A stretch of 64,000 bases of DNA, taken from contig OZ023192.1 in assembly GCA_963995505.1 (NCBI GenBank), positions 3,641,001 to 3,705,000 of the forward strand. Reading direction: 5' to 3'. The translations under genes were made by a program, and so were the position numbers. Of the stretch, positions 32,105 through 43,770 are shown one piece after another (the first letter of the stretch is position 1; each line of letters starts with the position of its first letter). The notes under the pieces are model-generated. The model made no database searches. It saw only the letters and a program-made list of their open reading frames with translations, and was not told where the DNA came from. This stretch comes from Hypericum androsaemum (lineage: Eukaryota; Streptophyta; Magnoliopsida; Malpighiales; Hypericaceae).

Positions 32105-34543
32105 TCTCCCACTCACACATGATTGATCATAATCAATTCAATCTCTCATTTCGTGTTGGTATATACCGTGCGACCAGCATACATCGAGTGCACTTAGCTA
32201 AACCCAAGAGCACATTTCGGCCACATGGATGATAGCATCTCGATTAACACCTCCATTACATATAGTATGCCTTATCCCAGGTTTTATCTCACATTCACTG
32301 TTTCTCAATGTGATTTCTGAAACAATCTATTCGTGTTCACTATTGTGTTGCTCACAACATAATAGGCTAGCCTGTGAACCACGAAGCTTCCAGAATATGA
32401 TCGATAATAACCTTCTCCCTTAACAATATTCTTTCCATCATGATCTAGCCTGCTTTTCCAGTCAGCCTTGCCAGGTCGCATCTAATCATGACCCTTTAAA
32501 GACTTTCCAAGCTAGCAGCACTAAATCATACTTCCAGAATATGTTTAGGATCTTAAGGATAGAGTTCCGGAAACCATAGTTTTCGGACTTGGTCTCACAC
32601 TAGGGAAATTGAAATCAGTTATTAATACTTGATTTCCCATCCATAGGTCGACAAGCACACATGACACGATTCATGTGTTATGGTGTTCTTTCCTCTAAAA
32701 GGAGCACATGTCTTCCAAATAACACCATACTAGAGTATCAGCCTTGATGTTTCTGAACAACGGCCTTAGTCTACTCAAAGACTATTCTAGGCTATCAAGA
32801 CAGAATAATGGTAAGTTCCACTTCCTTCTTACCATCAGATTTCTCGTAATCCTATAAGTTCTCATAACTTATTTAATGCAGCTTCAATTGCTTGCACCAT
32901 AATTAATCTTGCACTTTAACAAGACTCCTCTTGTACTTAAGCAAGACGGCATTCTGATTTTAAAACAGGCACTCGATAATTTAATGATGTTCTAAAACTG
33001 CCTCATCCCAATCAAGAATCAACTCTTTGACTCCCATTGAGGTAAACACCCGTGTGAGTGGGCTACTTCTCTGTCCGACACGCATTAGAGTAAATGTCAC
33101 TCAAATTAACATTTACACATGTATTGCTGACATAGCATCAAGTTCCATTGAATAGCGAATTCAACAGATGCTATTACGAGCAAAAAATTACTCACATGCA
33201 AATCCTGGGACATGATATGTTTCTCAAACACATCTCGATGTACATCCTTGGATTTGCCTTCATATCTCACGTAGATATGGTTTCATGCTCACTTCTTTAC
33301 ACACAACTATTTTGCTAAGAATCTGCTCACTGATTCTCTTGAGGTAGTTAAGGATAAATAGATTAAGACTCTTCTCAATGATATCACTTCTTGCATAGCA
33401 GCTACAGAAGTAAATTATTCTGCCCTTACAGCTCACTAGGAGATAGACACAAGTCTATTTATAGCTACTCCACGAGATAGCTACTCCAATTAGCAAGAAG
33501 AATAAATCCCATATGGATTCTCATTCATCCACATCTCATGCCCAATAGGCATTAGTATAACCTCTCAATATTAAGTCTTGACCTTGATAACTCAAAGATG
33601 ATTCTATAATCATTTTCGAGTACTTCATAATTTCCTTGACCACTTGTCAATGTGCTATGCTTGGATTAAAATAATCCATAGTATTCACTTAAAGGACATC
33701 CATCTAATCCTTTAGCTTCTAAGGTTTGTTTTTTTTTTTTGATACAAGTCTTTATTCAGAAAATGACCTTTTGACTACTAGGGCATACAGGAGATTGATG
33801 TCATTACATTTAAATCGTTAAACTCAAACGATTTCTCGAAATCTTAATTTCGAGTATGTAATCAACCTCTCTAATATCTTTTATTTCAAAATTGGCTGAA
33901 AACCACACTTTGACCTTGTTAAGATATCTTTAGTCAATTCTGGCTATTCGTATGCCATCTACATACAATATACAATGACAATTTTTCTTGAGCATTTAAA
34001 ATAGACATCATGGTACTCGTTAATCAATTCAAAATTATTCGACATGATCGAATTATGAAACGACGAGTACAACACTGTCTTGAAGACTGTATGAGGCCAT
34101 GAGCAAATCTCAACATTAGCAAACTCTACGTTTACTACCTCATTCTTTTGGATATAACCTTCTGGTTAAACCATATAGATTTCACCATCCGATTCTTCAC
34201 CGACAAGTACAGCATTTGCATATATTTGATGCAGCTCTAGATCAAATAAGTCATTATAGCCAAAATAAACCAAAAAGGTATGAATCTCACAACAACCGAG
34301 AATGACTTCTCATAGTCAATTTCATCACATTGTGTGAATGCAATAAAAACTAAGCGAGTCTTTTACGCTTAATCCCGAGAATCTATTAATTCTCAAATTG
34401 TGCCCCTTAGGTAGGTCAACATTCAACCAGTTCTTAAACATGGTTTGGTGTTATAAAAGTCATAACTTTTTTCATTGCTTTAACTAATTCATTCTAATTG
34501 GGAACCGATAGAACATCAGAAAAAATCTTGTGTTCATTCACAT

Positions 34544-34930
34544 CTTATAGGATTTGCTAAAAGGAATCTCACTTGCACCTTTATTCAAGAGAGCATTTCC
34601 AATACCTTCGACCTCAAGTCGTCTGTGTGGAAAACTTGTTCTTTTAGCTTCACGAATTTCTAGTGTTGATAAATATCCCATATATCCATCGTAACTAGGT
34701 ATCGTATCCTACATAAGTGGCATTCTAAATTTCAGTGAACCTTATAGGATTTGCTAAAAGGAATCTCACTTGAACCTTTATTCAAGAGAGCATTTCATAC
34801 ACCTTCGACCCTAAGTCGTCTGTGTGGAATACTTGTTCTTTTAGCTTCACGAATTTCTAGTGTTGATAAATATCACATATATCCATCGTAACTAGGTATC
34901 GTATCCTACATAAGTGGCATTCTAAACTCC
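34544..34930. repeat. 197-bp tandem duplication in Copia-F
   Basis: 34544-34740 is repeated at 34741-34930 (both start CTTATAGGATTTGCTAAAAG) with few differences. It lies in the linker between integrase and reverse transcriptase and must have arisen after divergence from Copia-G, which has one copy. Confidence 0.93.
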
Positions 34931-34949
34931 CACTGAAATTTAGAATTCT

Positions 34950-35140
34950 ACTACCACTGAGACGAAGATCAATCATACTCCCACTGAGACGAAGATCAAT
35001 TCATACATCCACTGAGATGAAGATCAATTCATACTCCTAATGAGATGAAGATCAATTCATACATCCACTGAGATGAAGATCAATTCATACTCCTAATGAG
35101 ATGAAGATCATTTTAATGAGATGAAGATCATTTTGATCAT
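34950..35140. repeat. minisatellite in Copia-F
   Basis: Six to seven units of about 31 bp with consensus ACTGAGATGAAGATCAATTC and then ATACTCCC/ATACATCC. Copia-G has at the same place only two short ACTCCCACTGGG repeats (46470-46502), so it expanded in Copia-F. Confidence 0.92.
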
Positions 35141-38100
35141 GAACTTCCGGATCAGCCGGAGGTGGTAAATATTCCTCCTCCAAAATTCTCCCACTCGGAA
35201 GGAGTGATCCAGATAATTCTAACTCATCAGTTTCAAACAAGGCAGGTCATTACTCGCCTCTCCCAATTTAGAAAACTTATTTTTCAAGAATGTGACGTCT
35301 CGTGGTAAAACTTATATCACTTGTCCATTGCGTTGTTTTCTCAGAAACATGTATCTCTCAGATACTTATGAGTATTTGACAAAGACACTCTTTGTAGAGA
35401 CTCACTTAGATGGACATAATAAAATTCACGCTCACAGTCTTAAGTAGCTTAGATCGAGCTTTCGACCTATCTACAGCTGGTGAGGAGTAGGAGTGACGCA
35501 CTTAGAGGGCACACAAGTTGGAACATATGTGATTGTATGGAGCACATCTCCATCACATGTCTGACCATGTCAAGAAAAATTCAGTTTCTTCTTTCTGCTA
35601 TCTCATTCAATTGAGGTGTGCAGAGAATAAACAACTTATGTTCAATTCATTTCTCATCATATGAAAAATTTAAACCAGAAAATCTTACTCATGATCACGA
35701 TCAATTCGTAAGGTGATCTTCCGATCTACTTGATTCTCAACATGATTCACGAATGTCTTGAAGTAACACGAAACTTCAGACTTGCGAGAAATCAAATAGA
35801 TTTGACCATATCTAAATATAGTCATCTATTAAATGCGACGGAATGATAACAGGCCCCATGCCTTACCCTCATATTCACTCGACCACATACGTCTGAATGA
35901 ATTAATTGCACCAAACAACCATATCTAGTTATTCTGCCAAATGGCTTTCATTAAGGTTTTTCCTTCTAGAAATGTTCACACTTGGGCAAATTTAGTCTTC
36001 TCTAAATACCCTTTAGTCCTGCCTTCACAAGACAATTCATGTGTTCTTGACCAATATGGCCCATTCTAGAATATCACAACATAACATCATCTCGAGACGT
36101 TAGCAGAGTTGTGATCACGAAAAAAGCCATCACTATGTAAATCTCGCAGATTAACATCCGTGATGAGAAACCATTCATTAAATAACTAGAATGAGTAAAG
36201 ACTTATCCAAAAAATTAACTAGGTGTGATGTACTCAATCATCCAACGAAAACTAAGAGGCATTGAAAAATCCGAACAGACATTAAATTTCGTGAATTTCT
36301 CAGAGTATATAACACGTCATGTAGAAGCATGGTATGTGGGCTCAATCTGTATGAGCCAACCTTTTTAACTTCTACTCGTGTGTATATACCAATATAAATG
36401 GAACTTGCTCCAGTTGGTACTCATCGAAATTCGACAAAGATTTCATGTTTCTTTGTCACATGGCCTGTCTTTATTGAATTTGTCACACACAATTAAGCGA
36501 CATTCAATTAGAAGGATGGAACTAGACACATTTAATTCACTCGTAAGTGAGTTAAATGAGCGTGTCATCTCTTTGGCAGTGCAACCTCTTGCAAAGTGCT
36601 CCTTCATTTAACAGTTAAAATATTTCAGCTCAGAAATGTTAGACCTTTAGGTTCCTCTCTCCCTCAGAACTCTTCTTTTGGGTTGAGTCCGGATTGAGTC
36701 TGTTCCGTTTCTCTCTTTTGTTTTCTAGAAATTTCATTTTCCTTCACCACAATGACCAACCTTGATATTGCTCCCACTAGAACAAACACTAGTCTCATAC
36801 ACCAAAGGATAGACTTTGATTGCTAAGAGGCGACCCTCTTTAAGCTCAAGGTGACAGTCTGCATTCATGAAATGCCATCACATTATCAACATGCATTTAG
36901 GTCATTCACATGACCCAATCTTGTAGGCATAAAACGGTTTGGATTTCATGTTCAACATTGAACAGGTGGCCAGCCATAGCTAGCTTGCTGATTACATAGG
37001 ACGTCTCACCTAGACACCTAGTTGTTAAGTGATCAACACTTTTATTGAGTACAACCTCAGACTAGACTATAATATCATTTATAGCCCCAAGAACCTATTG
37101 TTCTTTTAACACATAGCTTTGAGAAATTATGAAAGTTGTGTGTCAAGAATCATTTCAGCAATACAATAATTTACTAAACACTCATAACTTTTAACTTGTA
37201 TTAAAGTTCTTAACTAATCTCGAATTCGAAGAAAGTCGCGGGTATGCTTCCCCTCACCCTCCGAGAATTAATCTCAAACTTTAAATGTCAAAAGTTCTTC
37301 GCTTGGTAAATTCAAGTGGATATTTCTCATGGTTATAATCAAACAATTAAATAAACTCTTTATTTAATCAAGACAACATATGTCTTTATTGTACGATAAA
37401 CTAACCATGAAAATACTCGAAGTTCTAAACACAAGTGTTCAAAAAACTTCCAACACGACCTAACAAAATTTCAAATGATTCACGCAAAAACTGGGAGGGT
37501 CAAAAATACACGACTTGGACTGGCACATATTTGATGATACTTGTGGCACTAGGATACATGAATCTGTAAACACTTCTTTAGTGCTAAAGCGACGTACTCG
37601 TCGTCTACTTAACAATTCCATTTGTGCATTAAAGACAATTTCCTCAGAAACTCTCCTTCTGCTCAAATATCCAATTAAACATTTCAAAAAATACCTTTAT
37701 ATGTGCCACATTGAAGATGTAGGAAAAAACTTAAATATTTCCTTTCATCTTTCATCCTCGTTAGAAGATGCTTGGAATATTATGCACCAATCTGGTTCGC
37801 GATTATAACCTCTAGCCTAGAGACACTCTTGTATCTTTTTGTGAAGAAAAAATTATGTGCTCTTCTAGCACTGTTTTACTATCCTTATACGTCCTCCACC
37901 AGATACGACACTTTGATATCTTGCCACCATGTTGCGTACAATCGCAACACGTGTTTTTAAAATAAAACACGAGTGGAGTTATTTTATTATTAACGTCATC
38001 GTAAACCTGCAACACGATGCAGAAATTTTGGGTGAATACTTTATTTCTCCCATGGATCGAAAATCATAATTTTCAATCTAAACGATGATGTCACATATTA

Positions 38101-38574
38101 AGGATATGTTCACAATATGGCTTTCATGCGTGATCAATAGGTCATGTTTAATTTTTCATTTTATCAGTACTCATACTTCAAAAATATTGGAAAAATATAT
38201 TTTCCGGACCCTTCCGAAAAAATATTAGGTTTGTCAAAAAATTATCATAACAATTTTCCAAACCATGGTTAAAAGATTCGTAATAATCTTTTTAAATTAA
38301 TGAGGACCATTATTGACTTAAGAACAACTTAAATCAATTTAATTTCAATAGTGAGGCCCAAAAAATTGGAAGGCCCATCAGCCTATGGAGCCCACGTTGA
38401 CGTTTCAATTCAGTCAACGTAGGTTGGGCTGGGTTTCATAGCATAAGGCCCACGAGGCCCTCTACCATTTGGGCCCATACAAATATGAACACATCCATAT
38501 TTCACAAAATCAGGCCCACCCTTAATTCGGCCCAGTCCGAATTTTTTTTTTTGACAAGAAAATTACGATTTTGC

Positions 38575-38995
38575 CCTTCTCGAGTATAAATACTCAGGCA
38601 AAAAATCCGTAAAAAGACGGAAAAGCCCTTTTCACAAATCTCCTCCTCCCCCCTCTCTTCTTCTTCTTCGTCGAATCGAAGAGGAAAAAACGGCCGACCC
38701 CAACAACCACGACCACGGTGAGAGGACGACGATTCGACGGCTGAGACCGGTCCCAACGGACTCTCCGTGGTCTCCCGAACACATCGATAGCATCCTCGTG
38801 AACCGTCATGCCCCCGATCACCATCCCCATCATCTTCTCCCTTCCCGCGTATCTCCGGCGTCGCCGGCTTCATCCGTACGATTCCGGCAACGTCGACGCG
38901 AAAAAATGGTACGAGGATGTCGGGGACGCAACGGGGATGCGAGAAAACTCAATTTCTGGCGTCCAAAACGTCGTATTTAGATCGGATTGAGTTGG
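38575..38995. other. Copia-F GC-rich leader module
   Basis: In an AT-rich element this 420-bp block is strongly GC-rich. On the plus strand (antisense to the element) it starts with a TATA-like GAGTATAAATACTC (38583-38596), a pyrimidine-rich run, then a frame 38808-38990 containing SGNVDAKKWYEDVGD. On the minus (sense) strand a 79-codon frame (38594-38833) contains GRPRRVRWDRSQPSNRR. Both have counterparts in Copia-G at the same distance from the LTR. Function unknown. Confidence 0.7.
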
Positions 38996-39377
38996 ATGTC
39001 GATTTGGGGAAAAAAGGAGCGAAATTAGGGTTCTCCCCGATTTGGGGATTTTGGCAAATATCAAAATGGTCCCTCGGGGATTCACGCGTTTGCACATAAG
39101 GACAGATTCCTTAAACGCATGAAAACTGACAGATACATCCCTATACTTTTCACGCGTGTGCAGAATAAGGACGATCTCCTTATACGTGGTCCGCGCACAA
39201 ATTTCACATAGATCCCTAGGGTTTGAAATTATATCAAGAAAGGACAACAGTAGGTTTTTCCAAAGAAAAACCTTTACCAGAAAAATCCGATTTTAACACA
39301 TAAATATTACAAAAAACATGTTCTTTGTAAAAAAGATTATAAAACCAGAACAAAGCTTCATATGGCTCTGATACCAA

Positions 39378-39930
39378 TGAAGGGATTCATACATGCAATC
39401 TTACAATCATAATTATAAGCATAATTGCAAGAATCCAAATAGCCATAAATCAAATATACTTATCTCTTGAAGTGCAGATTCCATCTCGAGAAGTATTCGT
39501 CACAGGATCGTTGTAATGGAAGCTTTGTCACCGGTAACCTTGCTTACGAACTTATTCGAAGCAAGATTAATTTCCACGGATTAAATACCAACTAGAGGAT
39601 TGAGAGAATTTGTGGGTTTTGTTCATCTCAAGAAGAAGAAGCCATAGCTTCTCTTCGATGCTCAGGGAGCTCCTCCCCCACCCACCTTATATAATCATGT
39701 CATCTTTTATCCCCAAAAATTGCCGCCCATTATCTTTTCCTCAAGACAAGGGATAAAGCCTCCATTATCTTTCCCTTTACAAAAGGGATGAAGCCACAAC
39801 CATTTAATGTGGCAAACATAATGCCACCACATGATGTTTCAACTTTACACATGTCAAGTCATGGATTTTTGGTAATTACATAATACCCACATGGTACTAG
39901 ATGGATCAACATGGGTGAAAATATCTAACA
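39378..39930 (-). repeat. Copia-F 5' LTR
   Basis: 553 bp; identical to the other LTR except for one extra T near 39511. Confidence 0.97.
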
Positions 39931-39935
39931 AGATC

Positions 39936-40182
39936 CAACAAAGTTGGACTCTAAATATCAAACAATAAAAAAATTACTTGCGTGCAGAACGGGTCTGAAA
40001 TATATATACACGCGTCTTTTCCGTGCTCTCCCTCATTAATAACATGGCTTAGTGGACTTTCTAAGAATTTCCAGCCAGAATACAACTATACAAGTGCATG
40101 AGATCTGATAGTCCGGAAGCAACCTTTAAATTAATTTAAAATATATATAACGCCTTACATGCGTGATTCATTATTTTATTTA
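39936..40182. other. spacer with a scrap of the 391-bp repeat
   Basis: Around 40110-40170 the words GGAAGCAACCTTTAAAT and GCGTGATTCAT match the 391-bp repeat family of 18696-20105. The last nine bases (40174-40182, TTTTATTTA) are the target duplication of the Mutator-type element. Confidence 0.6.
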
Positions 40183-40405
40183 GAGATAATTATCCTAAGA
40201 TCTTCAGTGTTTGAGCAAACTCTTCTTTTACTTTTTATTGTTTTCAAAAAAATTTCTCAGTCCTCCTAATTTAAAATAATGCACTTTTTTGGTCCCGACT
40301 GGACCTACCGCTGATGTCAGCTTTCAATATACATTCTTTTATGACCTTTATACCCTTCTAAAAAACTAAAAAAAATAACTCTCATCTTCTCCGGCCAACA
40401 AATCG
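40183..40405 (+). repeat. left terminal inverted repeat of the Mutator-type element
   Basis: Complementary to 41540-41754. Shared words include the outer ATAATTATC, TTTGAGCAAACTC, TAATGCACTTTTTTGGTCC, TATACCCTTC and CATCTTCTCCGG. About 75-80% identical by eye. Confidence 0.88.
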
Positions 40406-40618
40406 TTTCAATCTCTGGCCAGCTCGTCTGGGCATCAAAAAGCAGCACCGACCGCCATTCCGTCAAGGACAAGTTCGGCCATCAACAAATCAAAGACCCA
40501 CTCCTATATGATAAAATTGAAGCCTTATTTGTTTGGTTATGGTTGGGGCGGAGGGGAGATTGGGCCATGGGTTTTTGAGGCGGGGAGAACGTTCTTACTA
40601 TCCGGCGTCATCGTCAGG

Positions 40619-41300
40619 TGTAACGTACCTTGTACTAGAATGAAAGGAATAGAAAATGTAGGGGAGTTTAGGTAATATGACCAAGGTATAAATAGCACAT
40701 AGAAGGGCATAGAGAATTATTCTGAAACTTAACCATAGTTGCTAATAAAAGCAGTTACACTTTCCTCTCTTCTTCTTCTTCTCCTTCTCTCTCGTCTATT
40801 TTCTTCTTCCTCAAATCACCGATTAGGGTTCTTAAATCACAATCCCTCAATTCGGAACATTACATGGTATCAGAGCTACTAATCCTCTGATTTCTTGTAG
40901 TTGACAACTCGTTGTGGTGGATCAATTTCACGTTTTGGAGCATAAAGTGACGCCGCGGATATATTGCTGGATTGATGCTGATTGATAGTTCTTTTTGCTG
41001 TGGAAGCTGCATCCATTAATTTCATTCAGCCAAGAACTGCTTTGTTTTGAAGATGGTCACGTCATGTATGAACCTTGAGGAGAAGGTTCTTTTGGAAGGA
41101 AGGAGTTGTAATATGACCAAGGTATAAATAGCACATAGAAGGGCATATGGAATTATTCTGAAACTTAATCATAGTTGCTAATAAAAGCAGTTACCCTTTC
41201 CTCTCTTCTTCTTCTTCTCCTTCTCTCTCGTCTATTTTCTTCTTCCCCAAATTACCAATTAGGGTTCTTAAATCTCAATCCCTTAATTCGGAACATTACA
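40619..41300 (+). mobile_element. TRIM: miniature LTR retrotransposon nested in the Mutator-type element
   Basis: 682 bp in all: LTR 40619-40864 (246 bp), primer site TGGTATCAGAGC directly after it (40865-40876), 230 bp of non-coding interior, purine tract GGAAGGAAGGAG, LTR 41107-41300 (194 bp, lacking about 54 bp near its start). LTRs run TGTAA...GAACATTACA and contain TATA box GTATAAATAGCAC. Flanks TCAGG and TCTGG are a near-perfect 5-bp duplication. No protein encoded. Confidence 0.93.
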
Positions 41301-41539
41301 TCTGGTCGTCGTCAAGCTCGTGACCTTCTCAGGGGTGACGACCTCGTTCTTGGGTTTCGTCGACTTGGCGATGAACAACCTGAATCTTGTTTGAAAATAA
41401 ATCTGTGAATTTTTCAATTCCTGTAAGATAATTTTAATTGAGATCGCCCACCATTGAGGTCCCAAACTGTTTTTAATCGATTTCAATTCTTTAATGAAAA
41501 TTAATCTATAAGATAATTTTTTAGTAGAAAAGGGGACGA

Positions 41540-41754
41540 CTGCCCGGAGAAGATGAAGGAGGTAAGAGAAGATATTTTTTTTCAAATTTTTTGAAGGGTA
41601 TAATGGTCAATAAAAGAATTATGTTGACCGCTGATATCATCAAAGGATCAAAAATGTGCATTATTTCAACTAGGAGGACCAAAAAAGATTTTTAAGAATA
41701 GTAAGGACTAAAAGAGAGGTTTGTTCAAATACCAGGACCTTAAGATATTATCCC
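41540..41754 (-). repeat. right terminal inverted repeat of the Mutator-type element
   Basis: Inverted partner of 40183-40405; it ends ATATTATCCC followed by the 9-bp duplication. Confidence 0.88.
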
Positions 41755-41763
41755 TTTTATTTA

Positions 41764-43107
41764 TTATTGACTACAGATCTCGTTACAGGTGGAGATTCTT
41801 TCGAAGATAACGATGGAATGTTCTTGATTATAGCTTACAAACCACATAAACGTGATTGTGTTTGTGTTTGTTTTTAAATATAGAAATTTTATACCAACAA
41901 ATAATTAGATCAAATAATGAGAACGTTATTCTAGCTTAATCAGATATCGAATTCGAATGTTTAAAAACGTAGCAGTATTAAATAGTTATTAAAAGACATT
42001 TACCACTTTTTAAATATCTTACCTAACTCGAATCTAGGTCCGGATACCAGATGGATATGCTTGACTTTCAGAATTCCCTCGAAACCATAACTTTGTAATG
42101 ACCATCGACCAAATAATTAGTTGGGAGATCTCTTTTTGTCGTCTCTCGTAAATATTACAACATGTCCGGTGCAGGTTGATTGGTCACAAAGAGATTAAAA
42201 AAATTCTAGACTTAACTTTGTGAAAAAATCGGTGATCATATATGTTCTTAACTCCAAGACTTCTACATATTTTGTGATAGCTATGTTAGATTTTGTTTAG
42301 TAAAGGTAGAAATTTTATTAATAATGCAGATGAACATGTTTAACCAAAACATTGAATGAATTTGTTATTCATATTCAAAATTTGCCCCATATGTATACAA
42401 AAATATAGACGGTTGAATCTACAAATATCGGGAGTATTTGGTTGCACCGGTTGCCTCAATATAACCCTTGGTAGGTGAAATACCATCCCAATGACACTGC
42501 ATATACACAACACAACCACTCAAAACCTATGAAAAAAAACTACCTAGACTACACTAAAAATTAAAACAAAAAAAAAACCCCGATGGGATATTCACATTGC
42601 TGACCACTTATGTTAGATTAAAACTCATAATTAACTACTGGTGTTTTATAGCAATGGTGTAACCTGTTACCACTTGAAGGTTTTGGCTGCTGTTTTGAGT
42701 GCTGCTTTCTATGGTGTACTGCAGATTTTTGTGTACTTGTGCGGTTCGATTGCTGTCTGTGCAATCGTCCCGCTTACTTTATTTGTAATTGACTTGGTGA
42801 TCAATAATATCATGTACCTTAAAAAAAAAACCACTGGTGTTAGTTACAATACATAAAATTTTGTATCTGCAATTAATTATCATTCAACAACGATTGTTAT
42901 TTTTAAAGCAAAATGTATTCACAAACATTGCGAAATTTTATATCAAATGAATTAAAACTGAGATAAAAAATTTAGCTAATTTTCTGTTTTAGCTGTAGGC
43001 ATTATTTTTTGGAGAATGTGCGACGTGGGTAGTATAAATGTGTCGTGTTGTGATAGGCCACCTATATTACTATAAAACTCTCGAAGATATTGTTCATATA
43101 TAGAATA
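41764..43107. other. spacer between the Mutator-type element and Copia-G
   Basis: No host gene. 41906-42035 resembles the second half of the 391-bp repeat (CGAATTCGAATGTTTAAAAA, ACATTTACCACTTTTTAAAT). The last bases (GAATA, 43103-43107) are the target duplication of Copia-G. Confidence 0.55.
42645..42835 (+). mobile_element. possible LINE 3' tail
   Basis: A T/G-rich stretch (GGTTTTGGCTGCTGTTTTGAG to TTGTGTACTTGTGCGG, then TTTATTTGTAATTGACTTGG) ending in TACCTTAAAAAAAAAA has the look of a plant LINE 3' untranslated end with its A-tail. No coding part or target duplication seen. Confidence 0.35.
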
Positions 43108-43770
43108 TGAAGGATTTATCACGTAATTAACGAGTAATTATGTGTTAAACCTGTTTAATTAACAAATTAATTCGTTAATAATAAATCACTTACTTGTTGA
43201 AGCAAGAGGTCCACAGGCTCGGGTCCACAATTTCTTCGTGCTAGATCACGTTTTAACGGATTCGTAATTGATTTTCACGAGATTTCCTCTATAGAAAATC
43301 TTATCAAAATTCAAGAACTAATCCGGAATTTTTCCTTTCTTATTGAGTGGTTGTAGGCAAACTTCAAATTGGTCCAGCCGAATTTCCCCTTTTATAGGGA
43401 AATCCGGCACACCAGAACGCGCCACGTGTCCGCCACGTGGCACTCCGAAATACATGTCCGCCACGTGGCACTCCGGACCGCATGTTCGCCACGTGGCGTA
43501 CCGCATGGCAAAACTATCGCTAGCTTTGCCACGTCAGCGTGCCACGCGGACCTTTGGCCAGCATGTCCGCCTCGTGGCAAGGCTACCATTAGCTTTGCCA
43601 CGTGGACTGCCACATATGACGGCAGTGCCACGTCACGCTGACGTGGCGCTTGCGTGGCTTCGGGACAGTCAACGTGGGTTAACCGGCCCATCCAACCCAA
43701 CTTATGGGCCTGATGGGCCCGGGCCTATTTAGGCACAATAATAATTGCCTGATGGGCCCAAGGTCCAACA
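43108..43770 (-). repeat. Copia-G 3' LTR
   Basis: 663 bp, plus-strand ends TGAAGGATTTATC and AGGTCCAACA. It contains the G-box array described separately. Differs from the other LTR mainly within that array. Confidence 0.95.
43386..43660 (-). promoter_or_regulatory. Copia-G 3' LTR promoter: TATA box with five G-boxes upstream
   Basis: On the minus strand a TATA box CCCTATAAAAGGGG (plus 43386-43399) is preceded within 270 bp by five CACGTG G-boxes (near 43423, 43434, 43461, 43489 and 43599), mostly as GCCACGTGGC, and by three further ACGT cores (CCACGTCA twice, TGACGTGG). G-boxes are known sites for plant bZIP and bHLH factors in light, ABA and stress responses; that they act here is inference. 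Confidence 0.75.

Larger units (their letters stand above)
32105..37130 (-). pseudogene. Copia-F gag-pol relic
   Basis: Recognised by nucleotide similarity to Copia-G, not by open frames: the 3' untranslated block after the LTR (CGTGCGACCAGCATACATCGA here, CGTGCGACCAGCACACGTCGA in G), the RNase H, RT and integrase regions in the same order, and TTAACAGTTAAAATATTTCA at 36607-36626 equal to the zinc-knuckle region of G (48056-48072). Stops and indels occur every few dozen codons. A polyT run at 33727-33739 may mark a small retroposed insertion. Confidence 0.8.
31553..39930 (-). mobile_element. Copia-F: young insertion with a decayed interior (non-autonomous)
   Basis: 8378 bp, LTRs 31553-32104 and 39378-39930, target duplication AGATC on both sides (31548-31552, 39931-39935), primer site TGGTATCAGAGCC (minus) and purine tract GAGTGGGAGA intact. 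The LTRs differ by one inserted base in about 552, yet no pol frame longer than about 100 codons survives. The interior aligns by eye with Copia-G throughout (RNase H near 33100-33600, RT 33830-34450, integrase 35250-36000, zinc knuckle near 36600, gag 36640-37130). It must have been copied by enzymes supplied by another element. Confidence 0.95.
40183..41754. mobile_element. Mutator-type non-autonomous DNA transposon with long inverted repeats
   Basis: Bounded by an exact 9-bp duplication TTTTATTTA (40174-40182 and 41755-41763), the size typical of Mutator-like elements. Ends GAGATAATTATC and, inverted, GGGATAATATC begin inverted repeats of about 215 bp (40183-40405 against 41540-41754). Removing the nested TRIM leaves about 885 bp. 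The central 180 + 240 bp is GC-richer than the flanks and may be captured host sequence. No transposase is present, so it depended on another element. Confidence 0.9.

Noticed and set aside
34950..35140. Regular repeats resembling a CRISPR-like array
   Set aside because: Units are contiguous minisatellite repeats without unique spacers, inside a plant retrotransposon.
43343..43732. Long frames on both strands in the Copia-G LTRs
   Set aside because: Produced by the repeated GCCACGTGGC motif; not conserved between the two LTRs.
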